Positions 15,249-22,292 of a DNA stretch of 32,990 bases are shown piece after piece. Position numbers and translations under genes: made by a program. This DNA is from Nocardioidaceae bacterium (GTDB lineage Bacteria > Actinomycetota > Actinomycetes > Propionibacteriales > Nocardioidaceae): the NCBI GenBank assembly GCA_013696555.1, contig JACCYJ010000141.1, positions 1 through 32,990 of the forward strand. The letters run 5' to 3'. Each line of letters begins with the position of its first letter. The first letter of the stretch is position 1. The notes under the pieces were generated by a model. That model ran no database searches, was not told the origin of the DNA, and was given only the letters and a program-made list of their open reading frames with translations.

Positions 15249-15848
15249 ATGAGTCGCCGGAACGTCGAGGTACGCCGGGAGGAGATCCTGCTGGCGACGC
15301 TCGCCCAGGCGGGTCGATTGGGAATGGACCAACTCCGGGTCCAAGACGTGGCCAAGTCACTTGGTGTCAGCACCGGCTTGGTGTTCTACCACTTCGACAC
15401 CAAGGACAAGCTGCTCGCGGCCGCTCTGGAGCACGCCGTCGACCGCGATCTCGCCCGCCTGGACCGAGCGGTCGCCCGTGGCAGCGACCCGCTGGACCGG
15501 TTGCGCCGGGTCATCTCCAGCTATGGACCGACCGGAGCCGCTTCGGGCTGGACGCTGTGGATCGACGCCTGGGCGATGGCGCTGCGACACCCCCCGATCC
15601 GCACCACACTGCGCCGACTGGACGGACGCTGGCGCGCGGCGCTGCGCGACGCGATCGTGGAGGGTACGACGACCGGCGACTTCACCTGTCCCGACCCTGC
15701 CGCGACGGTAGCCCGTATCGGCGGGTTGCTCGACGGTTTGTCGGTCGCAGCCCTGGTCTACCGCAATGTGAGGCGTGCCCAGCTGCGGACCTGGATGCGG
15801 GAAGCCGTCGCAGCGGAGCTCGGTCTTGACCCCTCGGACCTGACCTGA
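15249..15848 (+). CDS. TetR-family transcriptional regulator
   Basis: A 199-residue TetR/AcrR repressor. The N-terminal helix-turn-helix (about 8-55) reads RREEILLATLAQAGRLG, VQDVAKSLGVSTGLVFYHF and DTKDKLLAAAL. The C-terminal part (about 75-195; WTLWIDAWAMALRHPPI, IGGLLDGLSVAALVY) resembles the BetI-type ligand domain. It ends 8 nt from the stop of the converging sarcosine-oxidase-like gene, and a typical TetR palindrome lies before the Rieske gene at the far end of that pair (18171-18188). Control of this oxidation pair is therefore a reasonable inference, matching BetI's role in betaine metabolism. Confidence 0.88.
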   Translation: MSRRNVEVRREEILLATLAQAGRLGMDQLRVQDVAKSLGVSTGLVFYHFDTKDKLLAAALEHAVDRDLARLDRAVARGSDPLDRLRRVISSYGPTGAASGWTLWIDAWAMALRHPPIRTTLRRLDGRWRAALRDAIVEGTTTGDFTCPDPAATVARIGGLLDGLSVAALVYRNVRRAQLRTWMREAVAAELGLDPSDLT

Positions 15849-15856
15849 CCTGTTGC

Positions 15857-17020
15857 TCAGATCGCCCACTGCTCGATCGGCGGGGGGTCGACAAACGCCG
15901 GCCGATCGAGGCGGAAGGAGTCAATGTCGACCGGGCACTCCCCCGTCATGGCCAGGTCGGCGAGCAGCCGGCCGATGGTGGGCGTGAACTTGAAGCCGTG
16001 CCCGGCACCAACCGCAACGCACACCGCCGGGTGTTCAGGCGCCAGGCCGAGGATGAAGTCGCGCTCGGGTGTCAGCGTGTACAAGCATGTCTTCGACCAC
16101 GCGGGAGACCCCGCGCCGGGAAGTGTTCGAGACATGAAGTCAGCCAACAGCGCCTGCCGCCCGGCGTCGGGTTCGAACGATCGCGTGTCGCCGGTGACCT
16201 GCGGGCCGCCGCAGTCCTGCGCCGCCTTCACCGTCGGCTCGCCGTAGCACGGAAAGCCGTAGAAAGTGGGGTCACCCTGCCAGATCCACAGCGGCATCCG
16301 TCCCTGCGAGAAGGCAGGCGGATCGGCCGGCTCGAAGTAGCTGAACTGCTCCTGCGTCGTCTTCAGCGGGAGCCGCACGTCGAGCCCGGTCAGGACATCG
16401 TTGGTCCAGGCGTCGGCGCAGACCACGAGGCGCCGGCAGAAGTACGTCCGCCCCCCGGCCTCGACCTCGAGCCCCGCATGACCGCGGTCTCGTACCCCGG
16501 TGACGGCACAACGTTCCACCAGTCGCCCGCCATGGGCCCGCGCCATCCGCTGCATCGTTGCGGTCCCTCGGGCCGCCGGTACGATCGCTGACCGCTGCTG
16601 GTAGAGCCCGGTCACGCCCGGCGAAATGCGGAACTGCGGAAACCGCTGCCGCACCGCGACGCTGTCCAACACCTCGTAAGGGATGTCGTGGGCCGACAGC
16701 GACTCGGTGTGGTCGGTCACCGTTACCGCGGAGTCCGATGGGAAGAGGTCGAGTCCACCGACGACGGTCACCAGCGACTCTTCGGAATCGCGCTCCAGGT
16801 CAGCCCAGTCGTCGTAGGCATGCACCGTCAACCCCACGTACTCCGGCGTATGGTAGCTGTGTCGCAGGATACGAGACGTGTCGTGCGACGCTCCCCGCAC
16901 GTGACCGAGATCGAACTGCTCGAAACCGACGACATCGGCCCCACGCCGGGCCAGCTGGTACGTGGCTGCGCTGCCGAAGGCACCGAGACCGACGACGACG
17001 TACTCGACCTGCTCAGCCAT
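15857..17020 (-). CDS. Monomeric sarcosine oxidase / N-methyl amino acid oxidase
   Basis: A 387-residue flavoprotein of the MSOX/MTOX family. The FAD-binding GLGAFGSAATYQLARRG lies at 11-27, and Cys312 in KTCLYTLTPERDFI is the expected covalent flavin attachment site. Lys265 aligns with the oxygen-activating lysine of MSOX, but the downstream histidine of Bacillus MSOX appears as Asp269; this is from memory of the family, not an alignment. The reaction is oxidative demethylation of a secondary amino acid such as sarcosine, giving formaldehyde and hydrogen peroxide. ATG 17020 overlaps the Rieske gene's stop by 8 nt, so the two are coupled. The exact N-methyl substrate is not proven. Confidence 0.87.
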   Translation of the reverse strand: MAEQVEYVVVGLGAFGSAATYQLARRGADVVGFEQFDLGHVRGASHDTSRILRHSYHTPEYVGLTVHAYDDWADLERDSEESLVTVVGGLDLFPSDSAVTVTDHTESLSAHDIPYEVLDSVAVRQRFPQFRISPGVTGLYQQRSAIVPAARGTATMQRMARAHGGRLVERCAVTGVRDRGHAGLEVEAGGRTYFCRRLVVCADAWTNDVLTGLDVRLPLKTTQEQFSYFEPADPPAFSQGRMPLWIWQGDPTFYGFPCYGEPTVKAAQDCGGPQVTGDTRSFEPDAGRQALLADFMSRTLPGAGSPAWSKTCLYTLTPERDFILGLAPEHPAVCVAVGAGHGFKFTPTIGRLLADLAMTGECPVDIDSFRLDRPAFVDPPPIEQWAI

Positions 17021-18155
17021 CGGAGCCGCCCTCCCGAGGCACGAGCCGCGGCAGCAGCCATCGGCGGATGTCGGCGCTGGCGTCTTCCATCGGGGCGAAC
17101 CAGCCCTGGGCGTACGCCCGCGATCGCATCCCGCGCTGGACGGACTCGCACACCGCCCAGTCCTGTCGGTTGACGAGGTCCCAGAGGTCCGCGGCGTCAT
17201 CGGGATCGAAGTCGTCGCGGGCCGCCTCGTCGGCGTCGAAGAGCAGATCGCAGACGACCGTGGTGCGGTCGACCGCCTGCGGCCAGAGCGTATACGCCGC
17301 GACATGGTCGGCGGAGCAGGACAGGAACAGGTTCGGGTGCACCAGCTCGCCCTTGTGGCGGGTGCGTTCGTGCTCGTTGAGACCGGGGAACGGCCGACGC
17401 GACGAAGTACCGGTGGTCGTGAACGTCCACGCCCCTTCGCGATGCGGGATGCCCTGCTCCCAGGCGAGGTCTTGCCCGCCGCCGGCGAACGCAGGGACCA
17501 GGCGGGAGAGCTCCGGGTGCACCGGGCCGCAGTGGTAACACTCGTTGTAGTTCTCCGCCAGCACCTTGTAGTTGGCACCCACGTCGTATACCAGTCGCCG
17601 GCCGCTGACCAGGTGCTCGAGGGGGTAGCGCTGCAACCGGGCATCGATCGCGGCCAGCTCATCCCCCAGCGGCGTTGCCTGCTCCGGTGTCAGGTGCACG
17701 AAGCAGAAGCCGCGCCAGCTCTGCGCGGCGACAGGGTGAAGTGTGAACTGGGTGTGGTCAAACTCGCGCAGTGTTTGAGTGTGTGGTGCCTTCAACAGGG
17801 CGCCACCCAGCGTGTAGGTCCAGGAGTGGTAGGGACAACGCAGCGCCCGTGTCGCGCTGGCCGCCGGAGCAGGCTGGGCGGGGTCATGCGGGATCAGTTG
17901 GGAGCCACGATGGCGGCAGACGTTGTACGCGCCGTGCAGCTGGCCTTCGCCGTCGCGGGTCACCAGCACCGACTCACCCACCACATCGACGACGGCGACC
18001 CGCTCGTCGATGTCGAGGCCGAGCTCGTCGAGGCGCCCGACACAGAACCAGGAACCAAAGATCGCCCGGTCGCGCTCCACTTCCCAGTGGCCGGAATCGA
18101 CGTACATCTCCTTGGGCAAGGCGGGTTGCAACATGTCGCCGTACGACTGAGCCAT
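17013..18155 (-). CDS. Rieske non-heme iron oxygenase, alpha subunit (betaine/carnitine type)
   Basis: A 380-residue oxygenase. The Rieske cluster ligands are Cys80/His82 (NVCRHRGS) and Cys107/His110 (CPYHSWTY). The catalytic-iron motif is ENYNECYHCGPVHPEL, with His208 and His213 as ligands and an acidic third ligand expected in the NRQDWAVCE segment. The residue linking the two metal centres is Glu201, not the usual aspartate, as in the carnitine (CntA) and glycine-betaine (GbcA) monooxygenases. N-demethylation or cleavage of a quaternary amine is thus likely. Coupling to the sarcosine-oxidase-like gene fits stepwise demethylation. ATG 18155 has AGGAGG 4-5 nt upstream. No reductase subunit is encoded nearby. 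Confidence 0.88.
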   Translation of the reverse strand: MAQSYGDMLQPALPKEMYVDSGHWEVERDRAIFGSWFCVGRLDELGLDIDERVAVVDVVGESVLVTRDGEGQLHGAYNVCRHRGSQLIPHDPAQPAPAASATRALRCPYHSWTYTLGGALLKAPHTQTLREFDHTQFTLHPVAAQSWRGFCFVHLTPEQATPLGDELAAIDARLQRYPLEHLVSGRRLVYDVGANYKVLAENYNECYHCGPVHPELSRLVPAFAGGGQDLAWEQGIPHREGAWTFTTTGTSSRRPFPGLNEHERTRHKGELVHPNLFLSCSADHVAAYTLWPQAVDRTTVVCDLLFDADEAARDDFDPDDAADLWDLVNRQDWAVCESVQRGMRSRAYAQGWFAPMEDASADIRRWLLPRLVPREGGSDG

Positions 18156-18170
18156 GCCGCCTCCTGGATG

Positions 18171-18188
18171 ACTGACTCACCAGTCAGT
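18171..18188. promoter_or_regulatory. TetR-type operator upstream of the Rieske gene
   Basis: ACTGACT (18171-18177) and AGTCAGT (18182-18188) form a perfect inverted repeat around CACC, 15 nt upstream of the Rieske start codon and just before its AGGAGG site. The form and spacing resemble TetR-family operators. The TetR gene at the far end of the oxidase cluster is the nearest candidate. Confidence 0.6.
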
Positions 18189-18233
18189 AGTGAAGCCTCC
18201 CACGGACCCGACGTACTTCCAATGGTGGAGGGT

Positions 18234-18297
18234 CACTTCCAATGGGTTCGAACCCATTCGAAGTGTCTCGATCCCACGTTAACGTGGGATCGGGGCG
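18234..18297. repeat. 64-nt double-hairpin repeat, copy 1 (3' end of oppF)
   Basis: Hairpin 1 (18234-18265) is a 32-nt palindrome with one C-C mismatch; hairpin 2 contains the perfect palindrome CGATCCCACGTT-AACGTGGGATCG (18269-18292). The whole element aligns without gaps to 26377-26440 (55 of 64 identical). The oppF stop codon (18279-18281) and its last residues lie inside hairpin 2, so the element may have arrived at that gene's 3' end. An extra partial copy, ACTTCCAATGG, lies just to the left at about 18214. Confidence 0.8.
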
Positions 18298-19316
18298 TCC
18301 CCCGCGGGCACCAGCCAGCAAGCGGCGCGATGGCCTCCGGTAGCACCAAGAATGGGGAGTTCGCGACTGCGGCAGTCGGCAGCGATGCCTGCTGCCTCCG
18401 CCTCGCCACTGGCGTACGCCGGGCAGCGTGGGTGGAACCGGCAACCCGTCGGGATGCGGGCGCAGTCTGGTGTCTCCCCGGTCAGCACGATCGACTCGAC
18501 CTGCTCCATCTCCGGGACCACCGACAACAACGCCTTCGTGTACGGGTGCTGCGGATTGTTCAACACCTGCTCCGTCGTCCCGTCCTCGACCACCCTGCCG
18601 AGGTACATCACCACCAGTCGATCAGCGATGTTCCACGCCAGCCCAAGGTCGTGCGTGACGACGAGAAGGGTCAGCTCGAGCTCTTCGCGCAGCTGCAACA
18701 GCAATGCCAGGATCTCGCCGCGGACCGAGGCGTCCAGGCTGCTCACCGGCTCGTCGGCCACGATGACCTCAGGATTCAGGGCCAACGCTCCGGCGATCAC
18801 CACCCGCTGGCGTTGACCACCGGAGAGCTCATGCGGATAACGCAGGAAGAACCGCTCCGGCGGCCGAATCCCCGCCTGGCTCAGAGCCTTCACGACGCGG
18901 CCGGACTCGTCGGCCATCCGGTGGACCCGAGGGCCTTCGGCCACAGCCTCGTACACCGTCTGCCGAGGGTTCAGCGACCCAGTCGGGTCCTGAAGCACGA
19001 GCTGGACCCGCCGGCGGTACGCCTTCAGCGCGCGGCCGCCGTACCCGAGCGGCTCACCTTGGAAGCGCACCTCGCCGGACGCGGGCCGCTCCAACCCCAG
19101 GATCGACCGGGCCAGCGTCGTCTTCCCGCAACCGGATTCCCCCACCAGCGCCACGATCTCGCCGCGGCCGACCGCCAGGTTGACGCCGTCAAGTGCCCGC
19201 GCTGTCCCGCCGCCGCGCCGTCCGCGGAACGTCACGACCAAGTCGTCGACCTCGATGACCGGTTCGCTGGCGACGCTGCCGACGGCGGCGCGCTCGCTCA
19301 TCGTCTCGGCGCTCAT
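18279..19316 (-). CDS. Oligopeptide ABC transporter ATPase (OppF-like)
   Basis: A 345-residue ATPase. Walker A is GESGCGKTT, the signature is LSGGQRQRV, Walker B is VIVADEP, and the switch histidine follows in VVTHDLG. The C-terminal extension has the Cys-rich CRFHPRCP typical of Opp/Dpp ATPases (four cysteines, Fe-S-like in some relatives). ATG 19316 overlaps the upstream ATPase stop (ATGA), so it is translationally coupled and last in the operon. The final residues (about APIPR) are encoded by the double-hairpin repeat, hinting that the original C-terminus was replaced. It energises peptide import with its OppD-like partner. Confidence 0.9.
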   Translation of the reverse strand: MSAETMSERAAVGSVASEPVIEVDDLVVTFRGRRGGGTARALDGVNLAVGRGEIVALVGESGCGKTTLARSILGLERPASGEVRFQGEPLGYGGRALKAYRRRVQLVLQDPTGSLNPRQTVYEAVAEGPRVHRMADESGRVVKALSQAGIRPPERFFLRYPHELSGGQRQRVVIAGALALNPEVIVADEPVSSLDASVRGEILALLLQLREELELTLLVVTHDLGLAWNIADRLVVMYLGRVVEDGTTEQVLNNPQHPYTKALLSVVPEMEQVESIVLTGETPDCARIPTGCRFHPRCPAYASGEAEAAGIAADCRSRELPILGATGGHRAACWLVPAGDAPIPR

Positions 19317-20299
19317 CGTGTCGGGACCGACTGATCCACGAGCACGCACGCGGCCGTACGCCCAGGCCCCGCCGGAAGCAGCTTCACGTCCACCGTCGGG
19401 CACACTGGCAGGGCTGAGGGGCACCGAGGGTGGAACGGGCAGCCGCTGGGCAGATCGCCGGGGAACGGGGGGTCGCCGGGGAGCCCTGACGGCGCGTACC
19501 GCGACGCCGCGTCGCCGATGGTGGGAAACGCGCTCGACAGGGCGCGGGTGTACGGGTGCTCCGGCCAATCGAAGACGGCACGCGCTGGCCCGTGCTCGAT
19601 GATGCGACCGGCGTACATGACGGCGACCCGGTCGCAGCTTGTGCCCAGGACGGAAAGGTCGTGACTGATGAGCAGCATCGCCATCGACCGCTCCCGCGCG
19701 ATCCCGATCAACAGCTCGAGGATCTGCGCCTGGACCATGACGTCGAGTGCCGTGGTGGGCTCGTCACAGATGAGCACCTGGGGGTCGCAGGCCAAGGCGA
19801 GTGCGATCATCACTCGCTGCTTCTGCCCGCCGGACAGCTGGTGCGGGTAGGCGTCAGCGTGCCGAGCCGGTAGACCCACCTGTTCCAGCAAGGTCCGAAC
19901 CTTCGTGGCGGCACTGTTGTCCGTGGCCAACTTGTCGTGCAGGAAGATCGGTTCTACCAGCTGCGTGCCGATCCGCTGGATGGGGTTGAGCGAGTGGAGT
20001 GCCCCCTGGAACACCACCGAGGCCACCCCCCAACGGACCGCACGCATCCGACCCCAACGCATCGTCAGGACGTTCTCCCCGTCGAGCAGCACCTCACCCG
20101 TCACCGTGGCGGAGGCGGGGAAGAGCCGAAGGATTGTCGAGACAATCGTCGACTTCCCGCAGCCTGATTCGCCGGCCACTCCGACGACCTCGCCAGCGAA
20201 GACACTGAGGTCAACTCCGCGTACGGCCGGCACCGGGCCTTCTCTGGTTCGGTACGTCACATGAACGTCGCGCAGCTCCAAGGCGGCGACGTCACTCAT
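19313..20299 (-). CDS. Oligopeptide ABC transporter ATPase (OppD-like)
   Basis: A 328-residue ATPase starting at ATG 20299. Walker A is GESGCGKST, the signature is LSGGQKQRV, Walker B is VLICDEP, and ISHDLSV holds the switch histidine. The C-terminal oligo_HPY-type tail contains CPFHPRCPSALPVC. It starts 3 nt after the permease stop and overlaps the following ATPase. It pairs with that protein to form the asymmetric ATPase dimer usual for Opp/Dpp importers. Confidence 0.9.
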   Translation of the reverse strand: MSDVAALELRDVHVTYRTREGPVPAVRGVDLSVFAGEVVGVAGESGCGKSTIVSTILRLFPASATVTGEVLLDGENVLTMRWGRMRAVRWGVASVVFQGALHSLNPIQRIGTQLVEPIFLHDKLATDNSAATKVRTLLEQVGLPARHADAYPHQLSGGQKQRVMIALALACDPQVLICDEPTTALDVMVQAQILELLIGIARERSMAMLLISHDLSVLGTSCDRVAVMYAGRIIEHGPARAVFDWPEHPYTRALSSAFPTIGDAASRYAPSGLPGDPPFPGDLPSGCPFHPRCPSALPVCPTVDVKLLPAGPGRTAACVLVDQSVPTR

Positions 20300-20302
20300 G
20301 AG

Positions 20303-21232
20303 TCACTCACTTCCAAGACGCGGGTTGAGCACGACCTCGAGGGTCCGGCCGATGAGCGTGAACGCCAGCACGACGAGAATCACGCAGATGCCGGGCGGCA
20401 GCAAGTACCACCAGGCGCCAGTCGACGCGGCACCAGCTCCCGTCGCCTTGTCGAGCATGGTCCCCCACGAGTCGAGGAAGGGGTCACCGAGCCCGAGAAA
20501 CGCCAACGTCGTCTCCGACAAGATCACGATGGCAACCGTCAGAGTGGTGTTCGCGATGACCAACGGCATCACGTTGGGCAGCACGTGCTTGGTCATCTGC
20601 TGCCAGTCGCTGTCACCCAGCACCTTCGCCCGCTCGAGGTAGGGCCGGCCCTCGACGCTGAGCGTCTGCGCGCGTACCAGACGTGCGGTTCCGGGCCATG
20701 AGGTGACGCCCAACACCAGCACGATCGTGCCCAATCCACGCTGACCGAGCACGGCGGCCAGCACGACCACCAGCGGGATGAAGGGAATCACCAGGAACCA
20801 GTCAGTGAGCCGCTGCAAGGCGCTTCCGGCCAGACCCGTGTAGTGACCACTGCCGATCCCGATCAGGGTGCCGAGGACCATCGAAATCAGCGAGGCAGCC
20901 AAGCCGACCACCAGTGAGGCACGGGCTCCCCAGACCAGGACGGCAAGGATAGATCGTCCGTTCTCGTCCGTTCCCAGCCAGAAGTCGCCGTTGGGCGGTT
21001 CCAGGGATTCGTTGCCGAGAGTCTTGGTGATGTCCAACATCTCGCGGTCGAATAACAGCGGCGCAGACACCGCGAGTAGAACGAACACGGACAGAATGAC
21101 CAGGCCGATCACCCCTGCAGGCTGTCCGAAGAATGCCTGCGCGAATCGCTGGAGGGACTTCTTGCGGCGCGTCCGCGCGATGGCGTAGGGAGAGAGCTTC
21201 CTCGGCGTGGTCACCGTAGAAGCCCGCCGCAT
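20303..21232 (-). CDS. Oligopeptide ABC transporter permease (OppC-like)
   Basis: A 309-residue inner-membrane permease. A basic N-terminus (RTRRKKSLQRF) precedes the first helix (VIGLVILSVFVLLAV), the extracytoplasmic loop DFWLGTDENGRS is typical of the OppC class, and about five more helices follow. The coupling (EAA-type) loop is RAKVLGDSDWQQMTKHVLPN. ATG 21232 lies 10 nt after the OppB-like stop. It forms the transport channel with the OppB-like subunit. Confidence 0.9.
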   Translation of the reverse strand: MRRASTVTTPRKLSPYAIARTRRKKSLQRFAQAFFGQPAGVIGLVILSVFVLLAVSAPLLFDREMLDITKTLGNESLEPPNGDFWLGTDENGRSILAVLVWGARASLVVGLAASLISMVLGTLIGIGSGHYTGLAGSALQRLTDWFLVIPFIPLVVVLAAVLGQRGLGTIVLVLGVTSWPGTARLVRAQTLSVEGRPYLERAKVLGDSDWQQMTKHVLPNVMPLVIANTTLTVAIVILSETTLAFLGLGDPFLDSWGTMLDKATGAGAASTGAWWYLLPPGICVILVVLAFTLIGRTLEVVLNPRLGSE

Positions 21233-21242
21233 GCGGGCGAAC

Positions 21243-22289
21243 TCATGTCCTGATCCTCGGGTCGATGACGGCGATCACGATGTCAGCGATGATGTTGAAC
21301 ACAATCACCGACATGGTGAAGACCAAGAACAGGGCCTGCATCAAGACGTAGTCCTGTTCGCTGACGGCCTCGAATGTGAGCAGCCCGAGCCCGGGGTACG
21401 AAAACACGGTCTCCACCGTGATCGCGCCACCGATGATGAACCCGATGTTGAGGAAGATGAGTGTGATCGTGGGCAGAGAGGCGTTGGGTACGGCGTGTCG
21501 GCGCCGCACCATGTGGTCCATCATTCCTTTGGCGCGAGCGGTCATCAGATAGTCCTGACCCAGCTCGTCGACCATGGAGGCGCGCATGATCAGCGAGTAC
21601 TCGGCCAGATAGACGGCAGCGAGTGCGACGGCCGGCAGGACGGTGTGATCGGCGATGCTCGTGATGCCCTCGAAGGACAGCGGGTCGATTCCTGAATCGA
21701 TGACACCCCCGCTCGGAAAGATCCCGGGGAAGAAGCCAATGCCGGTCGAGAAGAGCAGGATGAGAAGCAGTCCCAGCCAGAACTCCGGAGTGGCGTAGAA
21801 CAGCAAGGTCACCGCCGTCGAAACCTTGTCGAAGCGGCTACCGCGGTTCCACCCTGCTTTGATGCCGATCCAGACACCAATGACGACGGCGACAATCGTC
21901 GTCGCGCCCAGGAGAACGAGCGTCGGCCACGCTCGCCCTTGCACGAGGTCCCAGACGGGCTGCCCCTTCCACGACGAGATCCCGTCGAGTGCCAAGGGAT
22001 CCTTGAGGTAGGCAACGAACTGCTGGGGCAGCGGTGCAGTCAGCTCGTCTCGGATCTTCGCCAGGTCGGCGGGACTTATGCTCTTCACCGCGCGGTAGCG
22101 GGCTGCTGGATCGCCGGGCAACATCCGGAACAAGAAGAAGTTGAACAGCAGGACGAAGACGAGGGTCCCGAGCCCCGCAACGAGGCGGTACCCGATGAAT
22201 CGACCCAAGCCGCCCTGTTGCCCGCCTCGGGCCGGTCGTTGCGGCTCGGGATCCGAGTCTGCCGCCCTCACAGCCGCCGCTACCGCCAC
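21243..22289 (-). CDS. Oligopeptide ABC transporter permease (OppB-like)
   Basis: A 348-residue permease. After an N-terminal Pro/Gly/Arg-rich cytoplasmic stretch (about 35 residues), the first helix (LVFVLLFNFFLFRMLPGDP) and an Opp-type periplasmic segment follow, then about five helices. The coupling loop is TARAKGMMDHMVRRRHAVPN. GTG 22289 is 3 nt after the binding-protein stop, with GGAG 6 nt upstream inside that gene. The N-terminal stretch has low homology, so a later start cannot be excluded. Confidence 0.88.
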   Translation of the reverse strand: MAVAAAVRAADSDPEPQRPARGGQQGGLGRFIGYRLVAGLGTLVFVLLFNFFLFRMLPGDPAARYRAVKSISPADLAKIRDELTAPLPQQFVAYLKDPLALDGISSWKGQPVWDLVQGRAWPTLVLLGATTIVAVVIGVWIGIKAGWNRGSRFDKVSTAVTLLFYATPEFWLGLLLILLFSTGIGFFPGIFPSGGVIDSGIDPLSFEGITSIADHTVLPAVALAAVYLAEYSLIMRASMVDELGQDYLMTARAKGMMDHMVRRRHAVPNASLPTITLIFLNIGFIIGGAITVETVFSYPGLGLLTFEAVSEQDYVLMQALFLVFTMSVIVFNIIADIVIAVIDPRIRT

Positions 22290-22292
22290 CGG

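Noticed and set aside
18180-18300. Attachment site or insertion-sequence end near the oppF 3' palindrome
   Set aside because: No integrase, transposase or tRNA gene is seen, and no target-site duplication flanks the element.
16962-19334. Long plus-strand open frame of 790 codons
   Set aside because: It is antisense to the Rieske and OppF genes, which have full catalytic motifs; long shadow frames are common at this GC content.
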